A stretch of DNA of 34,285 nucleotides from Planctomycetaceae bacterium (GCA_005798335.1 SYJV01000460.1:1-34285); one strand, 5' to 3'; positions 15,267 to 24,469 are shown, counted from the first letter of the stretch. Translations and numbers: made by a program. Notes: generated by a model from the sequence alone, not told the origin.

Positions 15267-15360
15267 GTGGATCCTCCTAAGTTGAGAGATTGGAAACCAA
15301 TCCCCTCAACCTACCCACAAAGAGACACCACGCCCAACGATGGCTACCGATGGCGCTCAC

Positions 15361-15734
15361 GTAGGTGACGCGGCTTTTGATATCCTGATTGACGGCCAAG
15401 TCTAGACTCGAGAGCAACGCGACTTGTCCGAACAGTCATGTGGATTATTGCGCGAGGTAGCATCCAGTCCTTCGAGCTACTCGGCGTCGACCACAGCTCC
15501 ATTAGGCGAATCCCTCCCGCTTACCGCCTTGCCCCGCGGAACATTTGTCTTCGAGGTATCAGCACTGCTGAATAACACACTCCCGGAACCAAGCATCTCG
15601 GTACATTCAGGCAGGTGAAGTTTGCTTAATACACAAGGTAAAAGTGGCTTCCGCACTACTCTTTTCGCGCCGTCTCAATATGATATCAATGTCGAGGCTT
15701 TGTTTTCGTACGTCTATTTTTGAGGAGAGTTTTC
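15361..15734. other. Intergenic region with an interrupted open frame
   Basis: No confident gene. One plus-strand frame starting at 15361 reads VGDAAFDILIDGQV, hits TAG at 15403-15405, then stays open to 15618 (LPRGTFVFEVSALLNNTLPE near the end). This could be the remains of a gene cut by the IS66 element, or chance. The distal part is the leader of the next DUF1559 gene. Confidence 0.35.
15722..15727 (+). promoter_or_regulatory. Shine-Dalgarno deciding the 15735 start
   Basis: GAGGAG lies seven bases before ATG 15735. The longer frame would start at TTG 15720, which overlaps this site and is therefore unlikely. Confidence 0.7.
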
Positions 15735-16736
15735 ATGAAGTCCAGAGGGTTTACCCTGGTGGAGCTGCTGGTCGTGATTGCGATCATCGGCGTGTTGGTG
15801 GGACTGTTGTTGCCGGCTGTTCAATCCGCGCGCGAGGCGGCTCGCAGAATGCAGTGCTCCAATAATTTGAAGCAGATTGGTTTGGCAATGCATAATTACG
15901 AATCGACCTTCAGAATTTTGCCGGCAGGTACTTTCAACGATGCGACTCGTGGTACAGCCAATAATTCGTCGCCCCATCCGATGCTCATGCCTTTCATCGA
16001 ACAGACCAACGCCTTCGTTTTGTTCAACTTTGATGTCGATCTGAATACTCACGCAGTGAATCTGGCCGCGCGGCAACAGAATGTCCCTGCGTTTCAATGT
16101 CCATCACAGTCAGGCGTGTCCTCGTTTGTGCTTGCCGGTACGCCCCCACAGTGTCCCACTGGTTGCGGATTAACCAACTACGTACAAAGCCTGGGGAACA
16201 ACGGAAACTATGCGAGTAACGCTGGACCATTCGGCCGACGCTATGGAGCGAGATTTGGCGATATCAGCGATGGTCTAAGCAATACTGGATTGTTTGGAGA
16301 GATCATTCTTGGTCCATCCACGGGCAGCGCCACTACGGGTATTGTAGCCGCTGGTTCACCAACTGATTTGCATGTGGCAACCAATCTGCCATTCGCCTCG
16401 TGGGATGCCAGCGCTACTGGCGATACGATTGCCGTGCCGGAATGCGACAATCGTGCGATATCGGCTTACTTGTACCGTGGTAAACAATACTACCGTGGAA
16501 TCGTCGTCTCGACTTATTATACGCATACGCTGCCACCCAATTCGAAACGCCGCGATTGCATCCGAGGTACAGGCGTGGATCGAGGGCACTTGGCGATGCG
16601 CAGTTTTCACACCGGTGGTGCGCAGATTGTCCTGTGTGATGGCAGCGTCCATTTCGCCAGCAATTCCATCGATGATATTACTTGGCGAGCGATTGGCAGC
16701 CGAGCTGGCGGTGAAGTTTCATCGATCGATTGGTAA
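15735..16736 (+). CDS. DUF1559 prepilin-like protein
   Basis: A 333-aa DUF1559 protein. After a four-residue leader (MKSR) comes [17 protein letters not shown], the pilin-type cleavage and transmembrane motif, then the conserved [20 protein letters not shown] stretch. The H-X9-DG motif is at His292 to Asp302-Gly303. The leader is shorter than in the copy at 194. The middle contains several Cys ([18 protein letters not shown]) that could form periplasmic disulfides. It is followed after 17 nt by a lipoprotein gene, the same arrangement as at 194-1654. Directly upstream lies the pseudogene/IS66 region. Confidence 0.93.
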   Translation: MKSRGFTLVELLVVIAIIGVLVGLLLPAVQSAREAARRMQCSNNLKQIGLAMHNYESTFRILPAGTFNDATRGTANNSSPHPMLMPFIEQTNAFVLFNFDVDLNTHAVNLAARQQNVPAFQCPSQSGVSSFVLAGTPPQCPTGCGLTNYVQSLGNNGNYASNAGPFGRRYGARFGDISDGLSNTGLFGEIILGPSTGSATTGIVAAGSPTDLHVATNLPFASWDASATGDTIAVPECDNRAISAYLYRGKQYYRGIVVSTYYTHTLPPNSKRRDCIRGTGVDRGHLAMRSFHTGGAQIVLCDGSVHFASNSIDDITWRAIGSRAGGEVSSIDW

Positions 16737-16753
16737 ATACAAGTTAGTGGAAA

Positions 16754-17215
16754 ATGAAGAGTCAAACGAACACGACACCAAATATTTTTAGTTGCCTGTT
16801 GTTGGCCGCATTTGTGGGATGTGGTGGAGGATACCAAACCGGTGATATCGAGGCTGTCGTACCCGTCAATGGAACGTTGACTTTTCAGGGCAAGCCACTG
16901 GAGAATTACCAAGTTGTCTTTATGCCGTTGGACGGACGGCGCGTTGCAACGGGCATTACCGACGGAAGTGGGAATTTTAAAATGGGCACCAATACTGCTG
17001 GCGACGGTGCCCCGCCTGGCAAATGCGAAGTTGCTGTTCAATTTGCTCCGCCCGACACAGGCGAACCCGGAAATGAAGTCATCATCGACAATCCGGCCAA
17101 GCTTCCCAAACCGAAAGTCAAGATTCCCGCGAAGTACGGCGACCCCAAAAAATCCGGCATCACGCAAGAGGTCCCGAGCGACGGATTAGAAGATCTGAAG
17201 ATCGATTTGAAGTAA
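16754..17215 (+). CDS. Small lipoprotein, Ig-like/carboxypeptidase regulatory-type fold
   Basis: A 153-aa predicted lipoprotein. The signal peptide ends LAAFVGC with Cys23 as the lipidation site, followed by a short Gly-rich linker. The mature part reads VPVNGTLTFQGKPLENYQVV and later ATGITDGSGNFKM, a small beta-sandwich pattern also seen in the other two lipoproteins of this window. The C-terminal third is Lys/Pro-rich (KLPKPKVKIPAKYGDPKK), with KYGDP-type residues common in these proteins. It lies 17 nt after the DUF1559 gene, so they are probably one operon. Function is unknown. Confidence 0.85.
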   Translation: MKSQTNTTPNIFSCLLLAAFVGCGGGYQTGDIEAVVPVNGTLTFQGKPLENYQVVFMPLDGRRVATGITDGSGNFKMGTNTAGDGAPPGKCEVAVQFAPPDTGEPGNEVIIDNPAKLPKPKVKIPAKYGDPKKSGITQEVPSDGLEDLKIDLK

Positions 17216-17344
17216 ATCCTTGGTTCTCGTCCAAGTTGAATCGAGCTGTTACAATCCCTCGTGGATAGTTGTGGTACCGCCTTTGATGCGATCGAACACA
17301 GCTCACAACCGATGAGTGTTCGTTTTAGAAGAATGGGCGAACGC

Positions 17345-18127
17345 ATGAGTTCACCTTTTCCCGGCATGGATCCCTTTATTGAAGATCGGCTCGTGTGGTC
17401 CGATTTTCACAGTGACTTGGCGGGCGAGATTCGGGCGCAGCTAAATCGTCGGATTCGACCGCGCTATTTTGCTGCTCTACTTCCCTACGTCACTTACGAA
17501 GTGATCGGTATCTCGGCAACCAAACCGCATGGTGTGCGTCCCGATGTTGGGGTTCTGCGATCGGCCTCAGATGGATCGAGTCCAGCCGTTACGTTGGTCG
17601 CTGATCCTCCGCAGGCAGTCAGCATGACCGAGATCGAATTGCCGCTAGAGGTTATGAGCATTGAAGTGCGGCAAGTAGGTACCGCTCGATTGGTAACCGC
17701 GATTGAAATACTGGCGCCGCTGAACAAGAAACGAAACCACGAAGCGCGTAGCGATTATTTGCGCAAACGCCGGGAACTATTGCGATCGCAAACGCATTTC
17801 ATGGAGATTGATCTGCTGCGCGGTGGGGAACGCACTCCTCTGGATCCGCCCGTCGCGCCTGCCTCGTACTACGTTTCGCTCAGCCGTGTCGAGGCTCGTC
17901 CGCGTCTTGACGTATGGACGATGCACCTCGACTCGCGATTGCCACGCGTGCCTATCCCACTAGCTGATCCCGATCCCGATGTAATTGTCGATCTAGGTGA
18001 AGTCGTGTCGACTGTATACGAACGCGGGGGCTACGATGCTCGGATCGATTATTCGCAACCCGTGCCACCACCAGTGTTGACTGATGGAGAGTCAGCAGCG
18101 GTGAGGAAAATTCTATTCAAACCGTAG
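17345..18127 (+). CDS. DUF4058 family protein
   Basis: A 260-aa DUF4058 protein. The start MSSPFPGMDPFIED at 17345 matches the usual family beginning, so the longer readings from 17261, 17312 and 17333 are judged too long. Other landmarks are RPDVGV, LVTAIEILAPLNK followed by RSDYLRKRRELLRSQTHFME, and a C-terminal segment with YERGGYDARIDYSQPVPPP. The I-E-x-L-S/A-P-x-N-K pattern with conserved Asp and Glu is reminiscent of the PD-(D/E)XK nuclease fold, but I cannot show that. The family is common in cyanobacteria and planctomycetes and has no established function. It lies 129 nt after the lipoprotein gene. Confidence 0.9.
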   Translation: MSSPFPGMDPFIEDRLVWSDFHSDLAGEIRAQLNRRIRPRYFAALLPYVTYEVIGISATKPHGVRPDVGVLRSASDGSSPAVTLVADPPQAVSMTEIELPLEVMSIEVRQVGTARLVTAIEILAPLNKKRNHEARSDYLRKRRELLRSQTHFMEIDLLRGGERTPLDPPVAPASYYVSLSRVEARPRLDVWTMHLDSRLPRVPIPLADPDPDVIVDLGEVVSTVYERGGYDARIDYSQPVPPPVLTDGESAAVRKILFKP

Positions 18128-18145
18128 CAGCATAGCCAACTCCGC

Positions 18146-18213
18146 GTTGGTGGACGCTCGATTTGCGGCTGGACGTTCGGCTTGGCCATCGAGTCGCGAA
18201 TCCACCGAATCGG
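18146..18213. repeat. Dispersed intergenic repeat, copy B
   Basis: Matches copy A at 5654-5722. Shared segments include GTTGGTGGACGC, GGCTGGACG, TCGGCTTG, ATCGAGT and AATCCACCGAATCGG. Ends GGTGGA and TCCACC are complementary. It begins about 20 nt after the DUF4058 stop, between convergent genes, as copy A lies between convergent genes. Confidence 0.78.
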
Positions 18214-18323
18214 GTTCGGGAAGCAAAGTTCAATCCAAGGTGATCGAAACGAAGCTCACAAGCCGAATCGACGTGTTCGACTAAGTCGACGTTGGTTTGA
18301 GGAGTGAACCACGACTTTCTGGT

Positions 18324-19247
18324 CTATCTTAAATCCCAAGCGTCCAGCCATTCTACTTTGGTTGGGCGCAATTTGAATTCGTTGCGCAGTTCGACATCCA
18401 TATGCTTGAAATGACCGGCACCGTAAAAGATCGCTAAATTGGTCTTGCCCGCCTTGATTTGGCCGCGCAGAACATCAAGTGCTTTGGAGTTGCGTTCAGT
18501 GATCAATGTGCTCTTGCCGTCGTCCCCTTCGATTGCCGCCATTTGACCTCCGAGCAGTTCGAACTGTTCTGCTAGCGCTCGCTTAAGCGCCAATTCTCGG
18601 TTGCTGGAGAAGAAAGCGGTAATCATGCCAAGATCGTTCGCTTTTCCAGATCCCTGCAGGGCCAAACCCGATCCCATCGAGCGCATAAGAATTTGCAGCA
18701 TGCCTTCTTGTCGGTTTTTCATGCTGTCGGCGAATTCCTCGGGATTCATATCCGCATGAACGAAGTTTTTGGCGCGATAGTTGATCTCGTCGAGCTGAAA
18801 GGCCAGGCCGAGCAGATCTTTCATTCCCATTTGCAGTGAACTGACCGCGCTGCGCGAACCCGCCTCGCTGGCCTTGGTTGGAACTTGGTTTGGGTCGGCC
18901 ACCATCTCGTACAGAACTGCGTCGTATTCTTTGAATCGCTTGTTCAGTTCGGCGTAGTATGCCTTTTCGCCAATATGAATCGCGCCAATCAATGCAACTT
19001 GCAATCCCTCCGCTCGTCCATTTGCGGCCACATAAGTTGTCACCGCCGTTTGCAGTGCCACCGGTTTGTTCTTGTCGCTTTTCAACAAGCGAACAAACTC
19101 TTGATCGGTGTTGGGCTTACTGGCGACTGGCTTCTTGCTTTCACTTTTCCTAACCTCTTGAGCAGTCGCACCGCGAGTGACAAACGCAGCGACTACAAGC
19201 ATGGCAGATGTGCCCAATAGGCATAGCGATCGAACGTAAAATGTCAT
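18324..19247 (-). CDS. TraB/GumN-like exported protein
   Basis: A 307-aa protein with a signal peptide (about residues 1-30, ending GATAQ). It resembles the TraB/GumN (Tiki-like) superfamily: VALIGAIHIGEKAYYAELNK with the Gly-x-x-His motif, EYDAVLYEM with a conserved acidic residue, YRAKNFVHADM, and near the end NLAIFYGAGHFKHM with a second Gly-x-Gly-His. Proteins of this fold are proposed metalloproteases; activity here is not proven. The ATG at 19247 is chosen because GGAGG lies six bases before it; the upstream in-frame extension to 19421 looks unlike protein. It is the only minus gene between the DUF4058 gene and the third lipoprotein. Confidence 0.83.
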   Translation of the reverse strand: MTFYVRSLCLLGTSAMLVVAAFVTRGATAQEVRKSESKKPVASKPNTDQEFVRLLKSDKNKPVALQTAVTTYVAANGRAEGLQVALIGAIHIGEKAYYAELNKRFKEYDAVLYEMVADPNQVPTKASEAGSRSAVSSLQMGMKDLLGLAFQLDEINYRAKNFVHADMNPEEFADSMKNRQEGMLQILMRSMGSGLALQGSGKANDLGMITAFFSSNRELALKRALAEQFELLGGQMAAIEGDDGKSTLITERNSKALDVLRGQIKAGKTNLAIFYGAGHFKHMDVELRNEFKLRPTKVEWLDAWDLR

Positions 19248-19253
19248 TTGGAA

Positions 19254-19258
19254 CCTCC
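19254..19258 (-). promoter_or_regulatory. Shine-Dalgarno deciding the 19247 start
   Basis: GGAGG on the minus strand, six bases before the ATG at 19247. It rules against the 58-residue longer reading from 19421. Confidence 0.7.
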
Positions 19259-19664
19259 ACCGGGCATGAGCGTACAACCAACACGTTATAACGATAACGG
19301 CAGACGAGTCGCACACGCAAGGGCGCCGACAGGTTGTGCCTATTCTTCCGAGTGCAATGTCACAGCTAAATTTCGGGGTAGTGGAAGCTGTCAATGATCG
19401 TTGCCAGTGGAGGACGCGCACTCGGAGTCGTTATTTCGTACCTTTTAGCGCAGTTGACAAAGATGAAGACACATTATCGTCTTTCACTCAGATGAGCCGC
19501 GAGAGCAAGGTCTGGCAATGGGCAATCCATCAAGTCGCCGTGCAATGTGTATCACTGCGAGCAATCGTTGCCCTTGTGTCAGCCACCGCAATTCTTAATT
19601 TCTTCGGCAGCACCAACTGACCGTTCAGTTTTATTGTGACGCAAGCACCTCTTGAACGTGCTGT
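19259..19664. other. Gene-free region with hairpin near 19615
   Basis: No confident gene. A 10-bp palindrome CGTTATAACG lies at about 19281-19290, upstream of the TraB-like gene. A hairpin AACTGA-CCGT-TCAGTT lies at 19615-19630 and runs into TTTT on the plus strand. A plus-strand ORF (19336 or 19357 to 19620) ends inside this hairpin and has a hydrophobic C-terminus (SLRAIVALVSATAILNFFG), but lacks a good ribosome site and any family resemblance. Confidence 0.4.
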
Positions 19665-20084
19665 CTACTTATTCATCGCAATATCGAACGTGTTATCCCC
19701 CGCTTTTAATTCAACGGTCAAGCCACTGGTACCAAGGTCTTGGTATCGGGTTGGAATTGATACGCGACCTGCTCCGCCGCTGGCACCTGCCAAGGGATCG
19801 ATCAGTTCTGGCGGTGTGATCGCAACTTTGTATTTTCCGGGCCGGCATTCCGAAGCATACGCGCCGTCCGAGCCAATCGCGCAATTTGCCGCGTGACCGT
19901 CTTCCATCATCAGCAAAACATTGCCGGTTGTTACCGCAGCACCTCCTAACGAGACGTTTCCAGATACCTTCGCGGTTCTACCTTCGTACGGTTGTGGCGA
20001 ACACCCAATTACTGCGATAACCGCCAAGGCAATGTAACCGAGCGATCGGTGGCAGGTCGCCGACCGCGATAAACAACTTAACAT
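19665..20084 (-). CDS. Small lipoprotein, Ig-like/carboxypeptidase regulatory-type fold
   Basis: A 139-aa predicted lipoprotein, the third of its kind here. The hydrophobic segment YIALAVIAVIGC ends in a lipobox with Cys28. The mature part reads TAKVSGNVSLGGAAVTTGNV, then CRPGKYKVAITPPELIDP, and ends with IPTRYQDLGTSGLTVELKAG followed by DNTFDI, which matches the pattern of planctomycete lipoproteins with a small beta-sandwich (xGKYxVxI and KYxDxxTSGLTxxV). It lies 20 nt downstream of the DUF1559 gene on the same strand, so the two are probably co-transcribed. Function is unknown. Confidence 0.85.
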   Translation of the reverse strand: MLSCLSRSATCHRSLGYIALAVIAVIGCSPQPYEGRTAKVSGNVSLGGAAVTTGNVLLMMEDGHAANCAIGSDGAYASECRPGKYKVAITPPELIDPLAGASGGAGRVSIPTRYQDLGTSGLTVELKAGDNTFDIAMNK

Positions 20085-20104
20085 AGTCCTATTCTTTCGT
20101 AATT

Positions 20105-21127
20105 CTAAAATGCGTCACCGGGGATAACCGCACCTTCATCGCGAATGCAGACATTGCGCAGCACGAGGATGTCGATTGACTCTGCTAAGAAATGAACGCT
20201 GCCGTCAGCACGCGCGGCTTGCGCGCCTCCGGGGTGCTCTGAGTGAATACTGTTATTCGTGCCATCGCGGTGATTGCCACCAGCACCGGTCAATTGCGTC
20301 TTCATATTGACGCCGTAGCGAATCGTCGTCACATTTCTCGCCCAGGGAGACGCGTTCCAACGATAGGTCCCGCCTGCCTCGGGTGGTCCAGCATTTGCCC
20401 CCGAGCCAATCCAGCAGCCCCATTCCGCACTGCCGCGAATTTCGACCTGTGCGCCCGCCGTCGTCTTGCCCCAAGCCGAACATTCACCCACCAGCAACTG
20501 ATTGGTAGTACCGTCGGTGATATCTCCAATCCTAACCGCGCGATTCGGTACTAGAACTCCGTTGGCGCACGCATAACCTTGTCCACCCGTGACACATCGC
20601 CCTCCGCCGGTCGGATCAGTGAAAACTGTTGGGCTGGTCGAAGCTCCCGCGATGCCGTTGTAGGACGAAGCTGCAAACTTTACCAGCGGAGCCGGAGTAT
20701 CGCGAACCATCAGTCGATTAGCGGCACTGGATGGACACCAATTGAATGACGGCGTCCAGCGGTCGAGCAACAAACGGTTCGGCCCTTCCGGCGCTCCGGA
20801 GCCACTTATTCCGAAATTCACTCCCATGATAACTTTATCGACTACGTTCCCTTGCTCGACCTCGGGCAAGATAGCCAATTGCCACGAATGCATGAACATG
20901 CCGAAGATACCCATCGGAAAAATCCTGGAGCGATCGTGGTAGTTGTGCAGCGCCAATCCAATTTGTTTCAAGTTGTTGCTACACTGCATCCGCCGCGCGG
21001 CCTCGCGGGCAGCTTGCACCGCAGGCAACAATAGCCCAACCAGCACACCGATGATGGCGATAACGACCAGCAACTCAACGAGCGTAAAGCCACTTTGTTT
21101 ACGTTGTGGCTGATAACGAATACGCAT
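20105..21127 (-). CDS. DUF1559 prepilin-like protein
   Basis: A 340-aa DUF1559 protein, the third in the window. A 12-residue basic leader ([12 protein letters not shown]) precedes [17 protein letters not shown], followed by [20 protein letters not shown]. The H-X9-DG motif is [14 protein letters not shown] with His298. The purine-rich AAAGGGA upstream of the ATG serves as ribosome site. The middle differs strongly from the other two copies, as is usual in this family, so the copies are paralogues and not recent duplicates. It is divergent from the large gene at 21473. Confidence 0.93.
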   Translation of the reverse strand: MRIRYQPQRKQSGFTLVELLVVIAIIGVLVGLLLPAVQAAREAARRMQCSNNLKQIGLALHNYHDRSRIFPMGIFGMFMHSWQLAILPEVEQGNVVDKVIMGVNFGISGSGAPEGPNRLLLDRWTPSFNWCPSSAANRLMVRDTPAPLVKFAASSYNGIAGASTSPTVFTDPTGGGRCVTGGQGYACANGVLVPNRAVRIGDITDGTTNQLLVGECSAWGKTTAGAQVEIRGSAEWGCWIGSGANAGPPEAGGTYRWNASPWARNVTTIRYGVNMKTQLTGAGGNHRDGTNNSIHSEHPGGAQAARADGSVHFLAESIDILVLRNVCIRDEGAVIPGDAF

Positions 21128-21472
21128 AAGTCACATCCCTTTCTCGCACTCAACTGTATGAAAATGAAACCGGCAGTAGAGGTTGCCAACAAACAGAGGG
21201 TATTATGGGGTATTCTTAGTAGCAAGTCAATTTATTGCCGCGCTCGCCACCCCGGACAGCGCGCTACGCTGTGGCCGCCACTCGTTTGCGTATCGAATCG
21301 CCGCAGCTAGAATACTTCCAAAAATAGCCTGGCCTAAATTAGGTTCGGTTGCGACAGTGCCAAGCGCTCGATGGGTCCTTCCGGCAACTTTACCCAGTCT
21401 TAGACCACGACAAGAATGGAGCCTTTGATCGCATTTTTTCGAATCGATTGAACGTTAGCGTGTGAGCACATC
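21128..21472. other. Divergent intergenic region
   Basis: Contains the promoters of the divergent genes at 21127 (minus) and 21473 (plus), though no clear -35/-10 pair was identified. A hairpin ACAGCG (21256-21261) with CGCTGT (21267-21272) lies in a GC-rich patch within otherwise AT-richer DNA. No gene seen. Confidence 0.4.
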
Positions 21473-24469
21473 ATGACAAATGGCAATACGAGCTTGATAA
21501 ATAGAATGCGTACTGGTGGGTGGATTTGCTCCGCCAGTTTATGGTTCTGTCTAGCCCTCCCAAGTGTTATCTTTGGGCAGAGTGCTGCGACGAGCAGAAT
21601 AGCTTGGACGAATTCAAAGATCGTAGGTTCGCCGGAACCACCGCGCCCGTATATAACTGAGCGAGTTTTTCCGTCGCTGACCTTTGATGGTCCGTGCGAA
21701 CTTGTTCAGATACCGCACACCAATCGACTTGTGGTGCTGGAAGCCAATACGGGCAAGTTATTTTCATTCGAGAATCGTCCACACGATGCCTCGGTGAAGG
21801 CGGAACTGTTCGCACAGATCGATCAGTGTGGACCAGGCTTTACGTTCGTATACGGGTTAGCTTTTCATCCGCAATTTGCAAAAAATCGTTTGGCCTATGT
21901 TTCCTACGTTTTGAAAAATGATGACCCGGCCGGTTCGCGAGTATCGCGTTTCCTTGTCAAAGATACTCAGCCACCAACGTTGGACTCGGCGTCCGAAGAA
22001 GTACTGATCACCTGGCGCGGTGGCGGACACAACGGAGCTCATTTGCAATTCGGGCCCGATGGCATGCTGTACATTACCACTGGCGATGGCGGTAGCAGCT
22101 TTCCTCCAGACGGGCTCAACACGGGGCAAGACGTATCGGACCTGCTGGCATCGATTCTCAGAATCGACGTAAATCAAAAGGACATTGGACTCGCTTACCA
22201 TATTCCTGATGACAATCCCTTTGTTGGTCGCGCCAAAACGCGAGGCGAAATTTGGGCGTATGGATTGCGCAATCCCTGGAAAATGTGCTTCGATCCTGCA
22301 GATGGCTCGTTGTGGGTCGCGGACGTAGGCTGGGAAAAATGGGAGATGGTTTACGCAATCCAGAAAGCCGGTAATTATGGCTGGAGCGTTATGGAGGGCT
22401 CGCAAGGTGTCCACCAGGAACGCTCCGTTGGTCCAACACCGATTTTACCGCCAACGGTCGAACATAGTCACATAGAATCTCGGTCCATTACCGGCGGTTA
22501 TTTCTATGCTGCCGATCGGCTGGCAGAACTGAAAGGAGCCTATGTATATGGAGATTACGTCACCGGCAAGATCTGGGCGCTGCGACACCAAGCAGGCAAG
22601 GTACAGTGGCGCGAAGAGCTGGTGGATTCGACATTGCAAATCTCCAGCTTTGGTATCGATGCTCGGGGAGAAGTGTTGATTATTGACTATCCAACAGGCA
22701 CGTTGCATCGGTTGCTGGCCAACCCCAATCGCAGCTCGAATTCTGAGTTTCCAAGAAAGCTGAGCCAAACGGGTTTGTTCTCAGACGTTCAGCATCACAA
22801 GCTGGATTCAGGTGTCATTCCCTATAACATTAACACTGCGATGTGGGCCGACGGCACGACTGCGCAGCGCTTCATCGGGCTGCCTAAATCATCGCAGTTG
22901 GACGTGTACGACACATCGAATGTTCAAGTTGGATACATCGCCGGCGAGTGGGAATTTCCGGACGGTGGAGTCTTAGCGAAAACCGTTTCCATGGAATTAC
23001 AGCGAGGTAACCCGCAGTCTACGCGACGCTTGGAGACTCAGATCCTGCACTTCAACGTCGATACATGGAGAGCTTATAACTATATTTGGAACGAAGAACA
23101 AAGCGACGCATTTTTGGCAGACGATGTCGCCAGTCAAACAGTGCTCTCGATATCCGATTCGCCGCGTCCGGGCGGCCATCGGCAACAGACATGGCGACAT
23201 GTATCGCGCACCGAATGCCTGCTGTGCCACACTACAAGAGTTGGCACTATTCACGGATTTCGCCCTCCGCAGCTCAAACTCGCGCGCGCTTCGACTGGTG
23301 ACGGTATCGATCAACTCTCAAAATTGGATTCTCTGAGCATTTTTGCCAAACCCATTCCCAAAAACGTCGAGTCGTGGTCCGATCCATACGACGGGCATGC
23401 GCCCCTGGATGCTCGAGCGCGATCCTATTTGCAAGTCAACTGTGGCCATTGTCACAGTCGTGGAGGTGGTGGCTCGGCAGCGTTTGACGTCCAGTACCAC
23501 ATTCCGCTTGACAAAGCGCGGCTGTTGTCAGCTCGACCGACACAAGGGACATTCAGTATTCTAGGCGCTGAAGTCGTTGCGCCAGGCGATCCCTATCGAT
23601 CGGTACTGTATTATCGGATGAGCAAACTGGGACATGGACATATGCCGCAGTTTGGCGCCCAGCTTGTCGATCAACAAGGTTTGCGACTGATTCACGATTG
23701 GATCGCCTCAATGCCTCCGTCGACAGAATCACCAACTGCGCCGAGTGTTCAAAAACTGCGGAACGACGAACAGGATCGCGTCCGCCAGATCGCTTCGGCC
23801 AGTAGCGACTCGGCGCGAATCGCTGAATTGGCGTCGCAGCAAATGGCTACGCCCAGCGGTGCATTGTTATTAGTGGACCAAATTGTTTCAGGCAATTTAT
23901 CAGCGCAGGCCCAGCAGGTTGCAATCGAGCTTGGCACTGGACACGCGGACTCTGCGGTGCGAGATCTGTTTGAGCGTTTCTTGCCGGAAGAAAAACGAGC
24001 GAAACGATTGGGCAGCGTCGTTGATGCGCGAGATATTCTGTCTCAGCGAGGCAGCGCGGACAATGGTCGCCGACTGCTGCTGGAAACTGGCGGCATCCAG
24101 TGCAAAAACTGTCACCGCATCGGTACCCAGGGACAATCGCTGGGTCCGGACTTGACGCAGATTGGCAAGAAATTGGATCGCGAGAAACTGCTTGAGAGCT
24201 TGGTCGACCCATCGAAAACGATTGACGCGTTGTTTACCTCCTATTTGCTCGAAACGACAGACGGCCGTGTCGTCAGCGGATTGTTGAGCAAACAGGACGA
24301 CCGCGAAGTTGTGTTGATGCAAGCCGACCGCCGCGAAGTGAGAGTTGCGGCTCGCGACGTGGAGCGAATGGTTCCACAACGCAAGTCGCTAATGCCCGAA
24401 CTGCTCTTATCCGAATTAACCGCAGACCAAGTACGCGATATCCTCGAGTATTTGACGCAACTGAAGTAA
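21473..24469 (+). CDS. Sugar dehydrogenase-like propeller fused to three-heme C-terminal domains
   Basis: A 998-aa exported protein. A signal peptide reaches about residue 36 (VIFGQ). Residues about 60-410 form a GSDH-type (PQQ-dependent sugar dehydrogenase-like) beta-propeller: FVYGLAFHPQF, HLQFGPDGMLYITTGDGG, WAYGLRNPWKMCFDPADGSLWVADVG across two blades. About 425-740 resembles the TIGR03806 family (FPRKLSQTGLFSD, VIPYNINTAMWADG) with ECLLCHTT (Cys582, Cys585, His586) and NCGHCHSRGG (Cys657, Cys660, His661). The C-terminus is a TIGR02603-type domain with CKNCHRIG (Cys877, Cys880, His881), GPDLTQIGKK and VDPSKTIDALF. It probably oxidises an alcohol or sugar in the periplasm and passes electrons through its hemes; the substrate and cofactor are unknown. 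The ATG at 21473 has only a weak ribosome site. Confidence 0.9.
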   Translation: MTNGNTSLINRMRTGGWICSASLWFCLALPSVIFGQSAATSRIAWTNSKIVGSPEPPRPYITERVFPSLTFDGPCELVQIPHTNRLVVLEANTGKLFSFENRPHDASVKAELFAQIDQCGPGFTFVYGLAFHPQFAKNRLAYVSYVLKNDDPAGSRVSRFLVKDTQPPTLDSASEEVLITWRGGGHNGAHLQFGPDGMLYITTGDGGSSFPPDGLNTGQDVSDLLASILRIDVNQKDIGLAYHIPDDNPFVGRAKTRGEIWAYGLRNPWKMCFDPADGSLWVADVGWEKWEMVYAIQKAGNYGWSVMEGSQGVHQERSVGPTPILPPTVEHSHIESRSITGGYFYAADRLAELKGAYVYGDYVTGKIWALRHQAGKVQWREELVDSTLQISSFGIDARGEVLIIDYPTGTLHRLLANPNRSSNSEFPRKLSQTGLFSDVQHHKLDSGVIPYNINTAMWADGTTAQRFIGLPKSSQLDVYDTSNVQVGYIAGEWEFPDGGVLAKTVSMELQRGNPQSTRRLETQILHFNVDTWRAYNYIWNEEQSDAFLADDVASQTVLSISDSPRPGGHRQQTWRHVSRTECLLCHTTRVGTIHGFRPPQLKLARASTGDGIDQLSKLDSLSIFAKPIPKNVESWSDPYDGHAPLDARARSYLQVNCGHCHSRGGGGSAAFDVQYHIPLDKARLLSARPTQGTFSILGAEVVAPGDPYRSVLYYRMSKLGHGHMPQFGAQLVDQQGLRLIHDWIASMPPSTESPTAPSVQKLRNDEQDRVRQIASASSDSARIAELASQQMATPSGALLLVDQIVSGNLSAQAQQVAIELGTGHADSAVRDLFERFLPEEKRAKRLGSVVDARDILSQRGSADNGRRLLLETGGIQCKNCHRIGTQGQSLGPDLTQIGKKLDREKLLESLVDPSKTIDALFTSYLLETTDGRVVSGLLSKQDDREVVLMQADRREVRVAARDVERMVPQRKSLMPELLLSELTADQVRDILEYLTQLK

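Larger units (their letters stand above)
14577..15360 (-). mobile_element. Truncated IS66-family element
   Basis: Two accessory genes of an IS66-type insertion sequence lie in order on the minus strand: tnpA (15266 down) and tnpB (14783 down). TnpB similarity ends at about 14577, and the large transposase gene tnpC is absent. The right end is probably near 15360, where the minus strand begins GTGAGCGCC, resembling the GTAAGCG ends typical of IS66 members; this boundary is inference. The left end is lost, so target duplication cannot be checked. The element cannot move by itself. Confidence 0.82.

Noticed and set aside
19248-19421. 58-residue N-terminal extension of the TraB-like protein
   Set aside because: A GGAGG site and a signal peptide start at 19247; the upstream stretch looks non-coding.
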